The translations under genes and the position numbers were made by a program. The notes under the pieces were generated by a model that saw only the letters and a program-made list of their open reading frames with translations, made no database searches and was not told the DNA's origin. Positions 1-10,446 of a stretch of DNA of 64,000 bases are shown piece after piece (positions within the stretch are counted from its first letter, which is position 1; each line of letters starts with the position of its first letter). This DNA comes from Channallabes apus (Eukaryota; Chordata; Actinopteri; Siluriformes; Clariidae): the NCBI GenBank assembly GCA_030522415.1, contig CM060126.1, positions 11,978,852 to 12,042,851 on the forward strand. Direction: 5' to 3'.

Positions 1-1150
1 GTGATTGCCCCCCTTGTTAAAAAATAACTTAACTGTGGTTTATCACACCTGAGTTAAATTTCTGTAGTCACCCCCAGGCCTGATTACTGCCACACCTGTT
101 TCAATCAAGAAATCACTTAAATAGGAGCTACCTGACACAGAGAAGTAGACCAAAAGCACCTCAAAAGCTAGACATCATGCCAAGATCCAAAGAAATTCAG
201 GAACAAATGAGAACAAAAGTAATTGAGATCTATCAGTCTGGTAAAGGTTATAAAGCCATTTCTAAAGCTTTGGGACTCCAGTGAACCACAGTGAGAGCCA
301 TTATCCACAAATGGCAAAAACATGGGAAAATTTTTTTTTTTTTTGGGAAAATACCTTGTGGACCGACGAGACAAAAGTTGAACTTTTTGGAAGGTGCGTG
401 TCCCGTTACATCTGGCGTAAAAGTAACACAGCATTTCAGAAAAAGAACATCATACCAACAGTAAAATATGGTGGTGGTAGTGTGATGGTCTGGGGTTGTT
501 TTGCTGCTTCAGGACCTGGAAGGCTTGCTGTGATAGATGGAACCATGAATTCTACTGTCTACCAAAAAATCCTGAAGGTGAATGTCCGGCCATCTGTTCG
601 TCAACTCAAGCTGAAGCGATCTTGGATGCTGCAGCAGGACAATGACCCAAAACACACCAGCAAATCCACCTCTGAATGGCGGAAGAAAAACAAAATGAAG
701 ACTTTGGAGTGGCCTAGTCAAAGTCCTGACCTGCATCCTATTGAGATGTTGTGGCATGACCTTAAAAAGGCGCTTCATGCTAGAAAACCCTCAAATAAAG
801 CTGAATTACAACAATTCTGCAAAGATGAGTGGGCCAAAATTCCTCCAGAGAGCTGTAAAAGACTCGTTGCAAGTTATCGCAAACGCTTGATTGCAGTTAT
901 TGCTGCTAAGGGTGGCCCAACCAGTTATTAGGTTCAGGGGGCAATTACTTTTTCACACAGGGCCATGTAGGTTTGGATTTTTTTCTCCATAAATAATAAA
1001 ACCCCTCATTTAAAAACTGCATTTTGTGTTTACTTGTGTTATCTTTGACTAATAGTTAAATGTGTTTGATGATCAGAAACATTTTGTGTGACAAACATGC
1101 AAAAGAATAAGAAATCAGGAGGGGGGCAAATAGTTTTTCACACCACTGTA
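1..1150 (+). mobile_element. Tc1/mariner element, left end outside window, internally deleted
   Basis: The right terminal inverted repeat is complete: it reads inward from the TA at 1149-1150 as CAGTGGTGTGAAAAACTATT. The left side begins inside the element (GTGATTGCCCCCCTTG at 1), so the outer left repeat lies before the window. Between them is a shortened transposase gene. The leader with the start codon at 177 and the body from about 340 onward are joined across a T-rich run (331-345), which suggests an internal deletion. Tc1 elements insert at TA, and TA is present at the right edge. Non-autonomous and dead. Confidence 0.9.
177..931 (+). pseudogene. Tc1 transposase, broken (DD34E catalytic half retained)
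   Basis: The start ATG at 177 opens MPRSKEIQEQMRTK, a typical Tc1 helix-turn-helix start, but a stop codon follows about 35 codons later (GLQ-stop near 281). The DNA-binding half then runs into a T-run deletion that changes frame. From about 350 the catalytic domain reads openly to a stop at 929-931. It keeps the first Asp in LWTDETK, the second Asp in QQDNDPKH and the Glu in HPIEMLW. Thirty-four residues separate the last two, so this is the DD34E class. Family proteins are about 340 residues; the part between the HTH and the first Asp is missing. No active transposase is expected. Confidence 0.88.
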
Positions 1151-1208
1151 TATGCACATATATGCACCTCAATGTTGCCTACATGTGGCATATATACGCA
1201 TATATATT
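1143..1208. repeat. AT-rich TATGCAC/TATATGCGCAT repeat flanking the L2 on the left
   Basis: This short AT-rich stretch of ATATGCAC and TATACGCATAT motifs is similar in style to 3616-3735, on the other side of the L2. The LINE probably inserted into one pre-existing AT-rich repeat, although a clean target duplication cannot be read. Confidence 0.4.
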
Positions 1209-2939
1209 ATGAACAAGGAGGTGCGTCTCCTACTGAAGGCACGCAACACTGCCTTCAGATCAGGTGATGCACAAGCCTACAGCACTTCCAGGGCTAATCT
1301 GAAAAGGGGCATCAAAAAGGCCAAATACTGCTACAAACTAAAGCTAGAGGAGCACTTTTTACACTCTGACCCTCGGCGCATGTGGCAGGGCATCCAGGCC
1401 ATCAGCAACTACAAACCAAGTAACTCAACCCCCCAAGCCACTGATGTCTTCTTTCTGAATGAGCTTAATGACTTTTATGCTCGCTTTGAGAAAGACAATA
1501 AAGATAATATCACCAAGATCACCTCCTCACCCGACCACCCACCCATCACACTAACCTCATCTGACGTCTACACCGTACTGAGCCAGATCAACGTGCACAA
1601 GGCTGCTGGACCAGACGGTATCCCTGGGCGCGTACTGAGGGCATGTGCGGAGCAGCTCGCTGGGGTATTCACAGACATTTTTAACATGTCCCTTGCCCAA
1701 GCAGCTGTACCAGCGTGCTTTAAATCTACCTCAATTGTGCCAGTGCCGAAACACTCCAGCCCGACGTGCCTGAATGACTACCGCCCCGTAGCACTCACAC
1801 CCATTATTATGAAGTGCTTTGAGCGATTGGTCCTGACACATCTGAAAGACTCTTTCCAACCCTCACTAGATCCACACCAGTTTGCTTACCGTGCCAACAG
1901 GAGCACAGATGATGCAGTCTCCATAGCGCTGCACTCTGTACTCACACACTTGGACAATGCAAACACCTATGCACGACTACTGTTTGTTGACTTTAGCTCA
2001 GCTTTTAATACTGTTCTACCCTCTAAGTTAATCACCAAACTTAGAGAGCTGGATATTAACATCTCACTTTGTAATTGGATTACGGACTTTTTGACCAACA
2101 GACCCCAGCATGTCAGGTCAGGCCACATCTGCTCCACCACCGTCACACTCAACACTGGTGTACCACAGGGTTGTGTGCTAAGCCCCTTCCTTTACTCCCT
2201 CTTCACCCACGACTGCAGACCGGTGTATGGATCCAACAACATCATCAAGTTTGCAGACGATACTACGGTGATCGGCCTCATCAGCAACAACGATGAGTCT
2301 GCCTACAGGGAGGAGATCAAGCACCTGGCCACTTGGTGCACGGACAATAATCTGCTCCTTAACACCAAGAAGACCAAGGAGCTCATCGTAGATTTTAGAA
2401 AAGGAGGAAGAGCTTCACATGAACCCGTTCACATCAACGGAATGGTTGTTGAACCTGTCCCATCCTTCAAGTTCCTGGGGACCCACATTTCAGAGAACCT
2501 ATCCTGGTCCACCAACACCTCTAGCCTGGTCAAGAAGGCTCACCAGCGCCTATTCTTCTTAAGAACACTTAAGAAGAACCAGCTGTCATCATCTACTCTG
2601 GTGAACTTCTATCGCTGCACAATAGAAAGCATCCTAACCAACTGTGTCACAGTTTGGTATGGAAGCTGCTCTGTTGCTGAGCGCAAGGCACTGCAGCGGG
2701 TGGTGAAAACTGCCCAGCGTATTATAGGGACTCCACTTCCAGTCATCGAGGACATTCAAAGGAAGCACTGTGTGCGTCGAGCACGCAGTATTCTTAAGGA
2801 TTACTCCCACCCCGCCCACAAACTGTTTTCTCTTATGCCTTCTGGTCGGCGCTTCAGGTGTCCCAGGTCAAGAACTAGCAGACTGAGGAATAGCTTCTTT
2901 CCCAGAACTATCTCCTTATTGAACTCTGCCCCCCACTGA
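1209..2939 (+). pseudogene. L2 ORF2 fragment: reverse transcriptase, 5'-truncated
   Basis: An open frame of about 575 codons. It can be read upstream to 1152, but residues before the Met at 1209 come from flanking AT-rich repeat. A linker region (MWQGIQAISNYKP) comes first, then the RT with [20 protein letters not shown], the motif FVDFSSAFNT, the PQGCVLSP motif and the catalytic FADD at about 2250-2261. The thumb and C-terminal region end with RLRNSFFPRTI. It lacks the N-terminal AP-endonuclease domain that copy 3 (20823-23507) has, so it cannot be autonomous although the frame itself is intact. No host function is implied. Confidence 0.85.
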
Positions 2940-3615
2940 CACCTGCTCACCCCTCACACACCCCTATACACTTCCCATTACTCTATTTACACTTTACACT
3001 ATTTAATATGGACTGCACTACAATGTACACACCTATTTTGAAAACACAAATATCCATGCACAACATATTTGTAAACTTCTGGTTGAATATACATTCACAC
3101 ATGTATATTGATAAATCCCTGTACATTATGTTCATATGTACATTATGTTCATATCATATGTAAATTCCTGTCTATAGAAAATAGCAACTTGTACATTATG
3201 CCCATATCTATTTGAAAATTCCCAGTAACAGTAACGTGTATATATTGTTCATACACTGTAAATTTATAATTTTAGTCACTTGCAATCTGTATACTATGAT
3301 CATATAGTATCCTGTTCATTATGTTAATATCTATTTGCAAATTCCTGCCTACAGTTAATAGCAACTGTACATACGGTTCATCCATTGTAAATTTATAACT
3401 ATAGTTACTAGTAATCTGTATATTATACTCACATAATATCTTTCTTTAATAGTTACCCATAGCTTCTCCCTGCACATATCCCCTTTTTTTCTAAATGTAT
3501 ACCTTTATCCTGCACTTTCTGCTAATTGCACTTCTGGTTAGACCTAAACTGCATTTCGTTGCCTTGTACTTGTACATGTGTAATGACAATAAAGTTGAAT
3601 CTAATCTAATCTAAT
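1209..3615 (+). mobile_element. L2-clade LINE, 5'-truncated (copy 1)
   Basis: A non-LTR retrotransposon containing only the part from just before the reverse transcriptase to the 3' end. The 3' end is the L2-style tail AATAAAGTTGAATCTAATC with short repeats of ATCTA. The 3' UTR (2940-3615) contains a tandem duplication of about 125 bp (3188-3310 and 3311-3440). The endonuclease and any ORF1 are absent, as expected for a 5'-truncated insertion. Assignment to L2 rather than another Jockey-group clade rests on the protein and tail style. Confidence 0.8.
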
Positions 3616-3735
3616 ATGCATATATACTGCATATAGGTTTCATATATGCGCATATGTCCTCATATAGGTGAGGACATATGCGCATATATTCTGCATATAG
3701 GTTTCATATATGCGCATATACCTTCATATAGGTTC
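3616..3735. repeat. GCATATAGGTTTCATATATGCGC tandem repeat with an 18-bp hairpin
   Basis: CATATAGGTTTCATATATGCG occurs twice in about 70 bp and a truncated third copy follows. A perfect 18-bp inverted repeat with an 8-base loop lies at 3644-3661 and 3670-3687, with arms ATATGCGCATATGTCCTC and its complement. Confidence 0.6.
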
Positions 3736-4030
3736 TTTCCATGTGGGGCACGCACAGTGTTCTGGGTCAGACACAGACAACGGGAAACAGGAACTAAGCT
3801 CTCAAACAAATGCTTCCCAACAGAATACCGTAGGTCGCATCGCCAAAATTCTTTCACCGTGAGTGGCAGTAACTTCCAGACTACAACATATTGAATTATC
3901 ATGCCTGTAGAGTGTATTATACTCACGTGGCGACAGTGTAAAAACACCCTCCGATGTTAAATGCGAGCCGAAAATTGAGTACTTTTGAACGGCAAACAGG
4001 AATTAAGCTCTCAAGTGAGTAAACTAGACA
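3736..4030. other. Unassigned sequence
   Basis: Nothing identifiable. Short open frames exist on both strands but show no family features. The last part (3985-4020) leads into the repeat at 4031. Confidence 0.3.
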
Positions 4031-4081
4031 GCAAGGTAAATACACAAAACTTACCGTCAAATTATTTTTTTCCCTCAATAA

Positions 4082-4153
<72 letters not shown>

Positions 4154-4466
4154 TTCTTTATTTTTTTTTTTTTTTAAGCACCATGGCAAATCTCTCGTAG
4201 TCAATTTTTTAACCTGTTTTAAACACATACACATACACATTTTATAGAAATGCACTTAGTTCATTTAATTTGCCTTACATTGTTGAATGAGGATGGGTTC
4301 CAAAACCAAAAATCAACATTGATTCAATGTTTGTCTTTTCAACAAACATTTCAGAAAACCAATGAATTATCAACATTGATTCAACATTATTTAGCATTGA
4401 ATAATCAACCTCAACCAAAATGATGATTCTGATGAAATCTCAACATTGAATCAATGTCACCTTGCT
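4031..4466. repeat. CCCAGATAGC-family repeat, partial copy with (TA)n core
   Basis: It opens with CAGCAAGGTAAATACACAAA and closes with ACCTTGCTATCTGGG. The same sequence occurs at 41988-42451 as the right end of the 2.85-kb insertion described there. The right half (4290-4466) is dense in CAACATTGATTCAATGTT-type self-complementary words. A (TA)n tract of about 65 bp occupies 4085-4149, followed by a T-run. This is a solo or truncated copy: no matching CCCAGATAGC left end is visible here. Confidence 0.65.
4085..4149. repeat. (TA)n microsatellite
   Basis: About 32 uninterrupted TA units inside the repeat copy at 4031-4466. The matching copy at 42043-42100 carries the same tract at a different length. 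Confidence 0.95.
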
Positions 4467-5435
4467 ATCTGGGCTAGCAAACATGGCTACAGTTTACAGT
4501 ACAAACATAGAGTAAGTGCACTGGGGGGGACTGGAAGGTGAACAAAAGACAATCAGAGGTGTGAATCTTCGCTTTGCTCTTCGGTGTGTGTATTTGTGTT
4601 CTAGGTTCCTAGGGGTGCATTCTTAAATTCAGTCTGCCTGAACCTTGTTTGAAAACGATAGCAACAATTAAGCACTTGATCATTTGCGTCTCTGTGCTAT
4701 TTTGTGCTTAAGTGACCCATATTTATTTTATCTTAGTTTAAAAAATGCTTTTAAAGAACATCGTTAAAAGACAAACGTATGAGGAGTGGAATGTGAGAAA
4801 TCTCAATGGAGAATGTACTGACTCCGCCCACTAATGACTGTTAGATTGTACTAAGACGGATTCTTTCAACCTGCCGGCATGCAAATGTTTGTGTTAAAGC
4901 CAGCTCAGGCAAACCTGACGAATGCAGGAGCACACACACCCCTGTGGCACTTTAAACGTTAGTGCATCATCATTGTCTTGTAAATGCTGATTAAACCTAT
5001 GAACACAAAGCTGTTCAAAAGAAATAATAAACAGACACATGGTCAATTTTGTCCGCAAGTGAAATACATCAATACGTTAATAATTTACACCATGATAACA
5101 TTAGTGCAGAAGGATCTGAAGAGACTTGTCTCTATTATATCATGACTTTGAAATGTCCACAGTATATTCGAACCGTAGACATTTTTTATTTTATTTAATA
5201 AAACAGTGCATCTTTAATAAGCCATGTTGGTGTCAAGTCAGAAGTAAAATTAACGAAAGACTGAGAAGCCCCCGTAAACTTGATCCTGAACAGCCACGGG
5301 CTGGTTTTAACAATAATAGTTGCTTGTTTTTATATTTATGCTTGTTAGAAATATTTTATATATAAAGGAGTTATTTCTACTATCTTGCTCTCTTCCTCAT
5401 AGATTTGATATTAACGTGTTAAATCTTTCCTCTTA
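4467..5435. other. No gene or recognisable element seen
   Basis: AT-rich sequence with only short frames that show no domain. An octamer-like ATGCAAAT occurs at about 4880, but one such word is expected by chance in a stretch this long. No repeat boundaries could be fixed. Confidence 0.4.
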
Positions 5436-5880
5436 AAGGTGTGAACGCTCCCATGCTCACCTTCCCATACTCTCTTTATGTCTCTCTCTCCCCCTCTCTC
5501 CTTCCCCTTCTCCCCCTAACTCGAGCCAACATCTTGTGATCTGTCTCTGCACGGACACCTCTCTATCTTCCTCTACTTTGATTCTTCAGGATCTCACCAG
5601 GACATTTACAATGGTTCATGTTCTTTGTAGTAACATATATCAATGGCACAGGCGTTTGGTCAAACATATATAAACCCCATGTTTTGCTGTTAATAAACAG
5701 AGACCTTTCTGACAGACAATGTGTGTGTGTGTTTGACTGAGTCTCTCCTGGCGCCAGAAAAGCTTACTGAAGCACAGCGGACAGACCGAGCAACTCGCCT
5801 CTTCTACTATAAAACTTTAGAAAAACTTTACAATCTGGGAGCTCGTTTAACCTTTTCTCTCCAGGAAGGTAAGTTAAGCA
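5436..5880 (+). repeat. LTR-like dispersed repeat shared with 62020-62910
   Basis: The two regions share, in the same order: CTCACCTTCCCATACTCT, a C/T-rich block, CTCACCAGGACATTTACA, GTAGTAACATAT, TTGCTGTTAATAAACAGAG with ACCTTTCTGACAGACAA, a TG run, GACTGAGTCTCTCC, and CAGAAAAGCTTAC. A TATAAACC precedes an AATAAA by about 30 bp, as in a U3-R boundary. A clean splice donor GGAAG|GTAAGTT lies at about 5866-5872. This looks like an LTR and leader of an unidentified retroelement, or a repeated promoter and first exon. No paired LTR was found. Confidence 0.5.
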
Positions 5881-6340
5881 TTATTATTGCTATTGTACTT
5901 CCTTCCTTGGTCAGAAATGTTTTTGAACCTATAGTTTATTTACATAGTAAATTGGCGTATATTTGGGTTATATTTTAGAAAAAAAGAAACTGTATGCGTG
6001 TTGATTAGTTTTTGTCTCGTTTTGTGTTTGACATTACTCGCGTTGATTTATTGATTAAAATTACAGCGGCTGTAGCGGTTGTGGATAATTGAAAGATATA
6101 GATAAAACTAGGGGTTTTACTGAAACTGAATCGGTGTTGTTAGCAATAAGCTAAAAACATACACACTGCTGTCATCACAGAGTAACTACGTCATCAAAAC
6201 CGCGTCCTGTTAGAGGAGACGCGCTCCTTTGGGTGTGTTTTAAAAAGTCATACGTTCACTAACGTCTGTTGTTTACGTTATTTATGCATTACAATATTTG
6301 TAATTTAGTGAGGCCTTCGTAGCATGCACTTTGTGTATAA
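5881..6340. other. No gene seen
   Basis: Unassigned sequence after the splice-donor-like site at about 5872. It has one ACGTCATC word and a short GC-richer segment at 6200-6230. No convincing frame or repeat. Confidence 0.35.
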
Positions 6341-6690
6341 GCTGGCCCTGGCGTAGAGGCGCGTGGCAAGAAAATTAATAAATTAATTGGTTATAGTTAT
6401 ATTCCTTAGAGTGTTCTTTGGAACAGGGAGCGGGGTGCAGTTGCAGTTATACACGTGTGATGTGCATGAGTTTTATTGTCTCCCTGACGTAGAGGCGTGC
6501 GGACTCAGCCTGGTGCACCTGAGGTTAGTTTTTCTGAGTGTTCTCAGAAACAAGGTAGATTGGCCGAATGCCTTATTAATTCACTATATTGGTATTTGAT
6601 GAATGTGTGAATAATCTCCAAAGGTGTAGAGGCACGTGATTATTAAATATAATTCATATTGCTGGTAGTGTTATCAGGAACACGGAGATA
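6341..6690. repeat. Diverged tandem repeat, three units of about 136 bp
   Basis: The word GTAGAGGC recurs at 6353, 6489 and 6626, each in the context of a GTAGAGGCRYGYG-like sequence. Each unit also carries a decayed copy of a second block (GTGTTCTTTGGAACAGGGAG, GTGTTCTCAGAAACAAGG, GTGTTATCAGGAACACGG). Spacing is 136 and 137 bp. The units have drifted strongly, so the repeat is old. Confidence 0.65.
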
Positions 6691-6786
6691 TTACACATTT
6701 TTGATAATACACTTATAAATTACAGTACTCTTCACCTTTAAATATATTCTTATACACTCTGTTTGAATGTCACACCACCCGTAATT

Positions 6787-7612
6787 ACAGATGTCGCCAT
6801 TAAAAACGTAGGTTTCGAGAAAAGGGATCCCACGACTTGCAGTGGCTTTGCGCGGCAAGTCGTGGCAAGCTGTGAAAATGTCCTTCATTACCTGTAGGGG
6901 GCAGTCGTGTTTCAGTCTGAAGTACCTACTGAAGCCGAAAATTTCAAATTAAACCGCGCATGCGTGTTTGGAAACGCTGTACCCGCGCTGTGGATCAGTC
7001 GGTTGGGGATCATCACGGAGGTACTACACGGCGTGGCTGGAGCTGGAGTTTGTCGTGTTCGAGGTAAGTTTAGCTTTCTGTTTTGGATGTGATTCTCGCT
7101 TTCATGACTCCCAATTAATGTTCATCTTAATCTCAGGATGTACAATTAGCAATATTTCAGTTTTTAATAGTGTGGAGTTTCACAAAACACTGTTTTCGTG
7201 TAAAAACCTGAACCTACGGAGCCCCCCAGGGGTCCTGTGGTAAATAAATAAATAAATAACATAACGAACCGAGCACACGGATTAATAAACTGAGATGTGT
7301 GTTTCTTACCCCCACCCCTCGTGAAAACGGCGTGTTCAGAGAAATGCTCGCCAGTGAGATGCCATTTCTGAACAAACTGAGTCAGGTGTGTTAAAGCATT
7401 AAATGGTAAAAGAGTACTAGCAATAAACATTTTTTTCTGAATCCGAATTTTATTAATAAGTTACAAGTTAAATTTCAACTGTAAAGAACCTGTACATATG
7501 TTCATACAGTATTGACAGCAGCTCTAATTTTTCTAAATCGCATTGCAGACAAGAAAAAGAAGTTAAAAAAAAAAAGTCATCCTGTGACCTTGCATGCTTA
7601 ATCTTTCCACAC
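6787..7612 (+). repeat. Unit U, old partial copy (5' end)
   Basis: It begins ACAGATGTCGCCATTAAAAA immediately after a T and runs colinear with the starts of the two large tandem units at 17101 and 31414: the GGGATCCC-ACTTGC block, TGTAGGGGGCAGTCGTGTTT, the exon-like segment ending at a donor GAG|GTAAGTTTAG at 7063/7064, a TAAATAAATA run, AACGAACCGAGC, and CATGCTTAATCTTTCCACAC. It lacks the hAT-like insertion at the TCTAATTT site (about 7520), so it shows an older empty-site state. It stops where a different short repeat begins. Confidence 0.75.
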
Positions 7613-7700
7613 ATTCAATTCAGTTTTATTTGTATAGCGCTTTTAACAATTGACATTGTCTCAAAACAGCTTTACACAAAAATAATTCTTTTCAAAGTTT
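7613..7700. repeat. Short teleost-type dispersed repeat
   Basis: TTCAATTCAGTTTTATTTGT followed by ATAGCGCTTTTAACAATTGA is a sequence I recognise as very common in fish genomic DNA. The family name cannot be confirmed here. Confidence 0.4.
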
Positions 7701-7722
7701 GTATGGAATGTGAATGTGTATG

Positions 7723-8459
7723 TGTTACGACCTCTAGGGGTTAGCCGCAACAGAAAGAGAGAACTAAATGAGCTTACACCAGAGAGATGTTTAATTTGTT
7801 TATTTTAAATTTTTCTTTGCACGGGATTTATCTTCAGGGGAAGACCAGGCCAAAACAATAAACAAAACAGACTTTGTTTTAAACCTAAATAACCTGAATT
7901 TGAATGAAACAAAACAAAACACAAACTAGCTTACCTGTCTCCCTAAACAATAAACAGAGTGAAAATATATACAAAAGAAATGGCGTCTAACCCCCTACTT
8001 CCTGTATGAAAAGAGTTAAATTATTTACAAACTATTTACAAAAAGCTTACATGCAGCCAAATCGGAATCCATATCATAGTCAAAACACGCAAAGGTTCAG
8101 ATAAACAGGAGAGTCAGTCAATATGGAGTTTAACAAAGACAACACAAACTATAACACACAAACTCTCTTTCTCTCTGGCATAACACTCAAAAACAAACGA
8201 CAAAACATACGACAGTCAATCAGAATTTCGAAAATACAAGCACACGACAGGTCAAAATCAACGAGGCTCAAAAATGAGCCCAGGCTGAGTGTTTGGGGTG
8301 GTCCTTATCAGGATATGATGTAGAGTAGGACCAATCCGGAGCTCCAGCTGATTAACAGGCCACACCCACCTAAAACAGACAAGTCCAACACAGGAGCAGA
8401 GAGAGAAATCTGACAGACAAATACAAAATACAAATCACAAACACATCAGATTCATAACA
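7723..8459 (-). repeat. 3' LTR of the Gmr1-like element
   Basis: On the minus strand it begins TGTTATGAATCTGATGTG and ends GGTCGTAACA, giving the usual TG...CA ends and a length of about 737 bp. The G-rich TGGTTGGGGG just upstream on the minus strand fits a polypurine tract. The matching 5' LTR is not in the window. Confidence 0.75.
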
Positions 8460-8490
8460 CCCCCAACCATAAAATAAAACATGTAATGTT

Positions 8491-9009
8491 TTACTGGTTT
8501 ACACGTGACAGTGAATCAGCAATTACATTTTCAACACCTTTTTTGTGGCATATTTTCAAATTGTAACTCTGACTAATCAGGGACCATCGCATTAAACGAT
8601 GATTGGCATTTGACATTTGTTGGAGAAAGGTAAGAGGATTATGATCTGTGAAAACGGTAACAGGCTGTACAGTCGAACCAATATACACCTCGAAATGTTG
8701 CAAGGCAAGGATTAAAGCAAGGGCTTCTTTTTCAATAGTACTGTAGCTCATTTGATGTTTAAGGAACCTTTTTGAAAAGAAACTGATTGGATGGTTCAAA
8801 CCATCGTCTCCGGTTTGCAACAACACAGCACCGGCACCTGTACCACTAGCATCCACTTCTAACAGAAATTGCTTTTCAAAATGAGGGACTACAGGCACTG
8901 GAGCACTACAAAGCAGAGTTTTCAAAGCGTCAAAAGCAGTCTGACATACAAGTGTCCACTTAAAAGAAACAGTTTTACAAAGTAACGCCGTGAGATGACT
9001 GGCCACCAC
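8491..9009 (-). pseudogene. Gmr1-like RNase H domain
   Basis: Ribonuclease H removes the RNA strand during reverse transcription. This frame of 172 codons has the Gypsy RNase H motifs: LLEVDASGTGAGAVL with the first catalytic Asp, STIEKEALALILAL with the Glu, and VFTDHNPLTFL with the next Asp. It ends VENVIADSLSRVNQ, the usual end of the domain. It is separated from the RT frame by about 33 bp containing a frame change, so the polyprotein is broken here. Nothing follows it but the polypurine region and LTR, consistent with pol ending in RNase H when integrase is upstream. Confidence 0.85.
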
Positions 9010-9042
9010 AGAAAAGTTTACAAAAACAGCAATAATAACCGG

Positions 9043-10059
9043 TCATGCCAAGAATCGCCGAAGCTCTCTCTTGTTCTTGGGGGCCGGAAAATCGAGGATA
9101 GCTTGGATCTTCGAATTTAGGGGACGAACCTGACCGCTACCAACTTCCATACCTAAATATGTGACTGTAGCACAACCAAATTCACATTTTGCAAGATTTA
9201 GAGTAAGGTTTGCATCAGAAAGCCTTCCAAAAACTTCATCTATAGATTTAAGATGGTCATCCCAAGTGTCAGCATAGCAGACAACATCATCTAGATAAGC
9301 TTCACAGTTAGAAACCTTCGATAGCACGATAGACATTAACCGTTGAAATGTAGCTCCTGCATTTCGAAGGCCAAAAGGCATCACACAATACTGCAGGAAC
9401 ACATCAGGAGTGGCAAAAGCAGAAATTTCAGATGCACGCTCAGTAAGTGGCACTTGCCAATAACCTTTTAGTTGATCAAGTTTAGTTACAAACTTAGCAT
9501 TACCCACTCGGTCTACGCAGTCTTCCATGCGGGGCATTGGAAATGAGTCAGCTTTGGTCAGCGCATTGACTTTCCTATAATCGGTACAGAACCGGGAAGT
9601 ACCATCTGGTTTGGGAACTAAAAGACATGGGGAACACCATGGACTAGAACTAGGGAACGCTAGGTTATGTTCAAGCAGATACTGGGTTTCTTTTCTCATC
9701 AACTCTTTCTTAAATGGGTTTACTCGATAAGCCCTTTGTTTGATGGGTGCATGTGAACCAACCTCAATATCATGTTTTAACACATGAGTAGTAGTGGGGA
9801 AGTCACTAAACAGATTAGGATATTTCCTAATCATATCCTCAATGTCAGCTTGAGCTGATGGAGGTAAGTGAGACAACGTTTCTGAAAGGTTCAATAAAGT
9901 TTCTGAATTGCACAACCGAGCCGACGTAAAGGTGGCACTATTCATCTTCAAACCATCAATTTCTGGTGAATACCCAGAGAGTGGAACACTTACCGGGGCA
10001 ATCGTAAGGAGGGGAGACTTACCCTTAGAGTCAGAACGCGTCACATATGCTTTCAGCAT
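9043..10059 (-). pseudogene. Gmr1-like reverse transcriptase domain
   Basis: A frame of 338 codons covering the linker and the RT palm and fingers. Visible motifs are the entry strand HDIEVGSHAPIKQRAYR, the SPWCSPCLLVPKPDG motif, FCTDYRKVNALT, TKLDQLKGYWQVPL with a catalytic Asp, MPFGLRNAGATFQRLM, and the catalytic box AYLDDVV. It ends in the RT thumb (KRELRRFLA), where a frame change joins it to the RNase H frame. All catalytic aspartates are present, so decay is through frameshifts and not through active-site loss. It lies downstream of integrase, which is the diagnostic order. Confidence 0.88.
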
Positions 10060-10098
10060 ATTAACCCGTTTAATCCCAAATTTTTAAATAAAATTTCA

Positions 10099-10446
10099 TT
10101 ACATGGGTTTTACTCCTGAGACCTTCCTAATGCACAAACATTGTGTATTTTTTTTATTTTGATTAATATGACAGACACGCGTCTTTTTCCTACGATCAGG
10201 GGTGGAAACAACATAGTCAGTGTCACTCAACTTCTCTTTTATCTCATAGGGTCCAGTGAATCTAGCTTGAAGTGTTGACCCAGGCACAGGAAGTAAAACC
10301 AGAACTTTGTCACCAGTATGGAATGAGCGTGGGACCGCCTTTTGGTCATATTGGGTTTTCATCTGTTCTTGTGCAGCATCAAGCGAGCATTTTGCCAGTT
10401 TCCACAACTGATGCAGCAGATCACGAAACGAGCTAATATGATCCAA
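10099..10446 (-). pseudogene. Gmr1-like integrase C-terminal domain (GPY/F)
   Basis: This frame of 115 codons contains KTQYDQKAVPRSFHTGDKVL and LQARFTGPYEIKEKLSD, the GPY/F-type DNA-binding end of Gypsy integrases. It overlaps the main integrase frame by a few bases in another frame, so one frameshift near 10440 separates the two. Its position between the integrase core and RT is consistent with integrase being upstream of RT in this element. Confidence 0.8.

Noticed and set aside
3985..4255. Frames of repeated IY residues on both strands
   Set aside because: Translation of a (TA)n microsatellite.
4870..4890. Octamer ATGCAAAT as a regulatory site
   Set aside because: One 8-base word has no weight without context.
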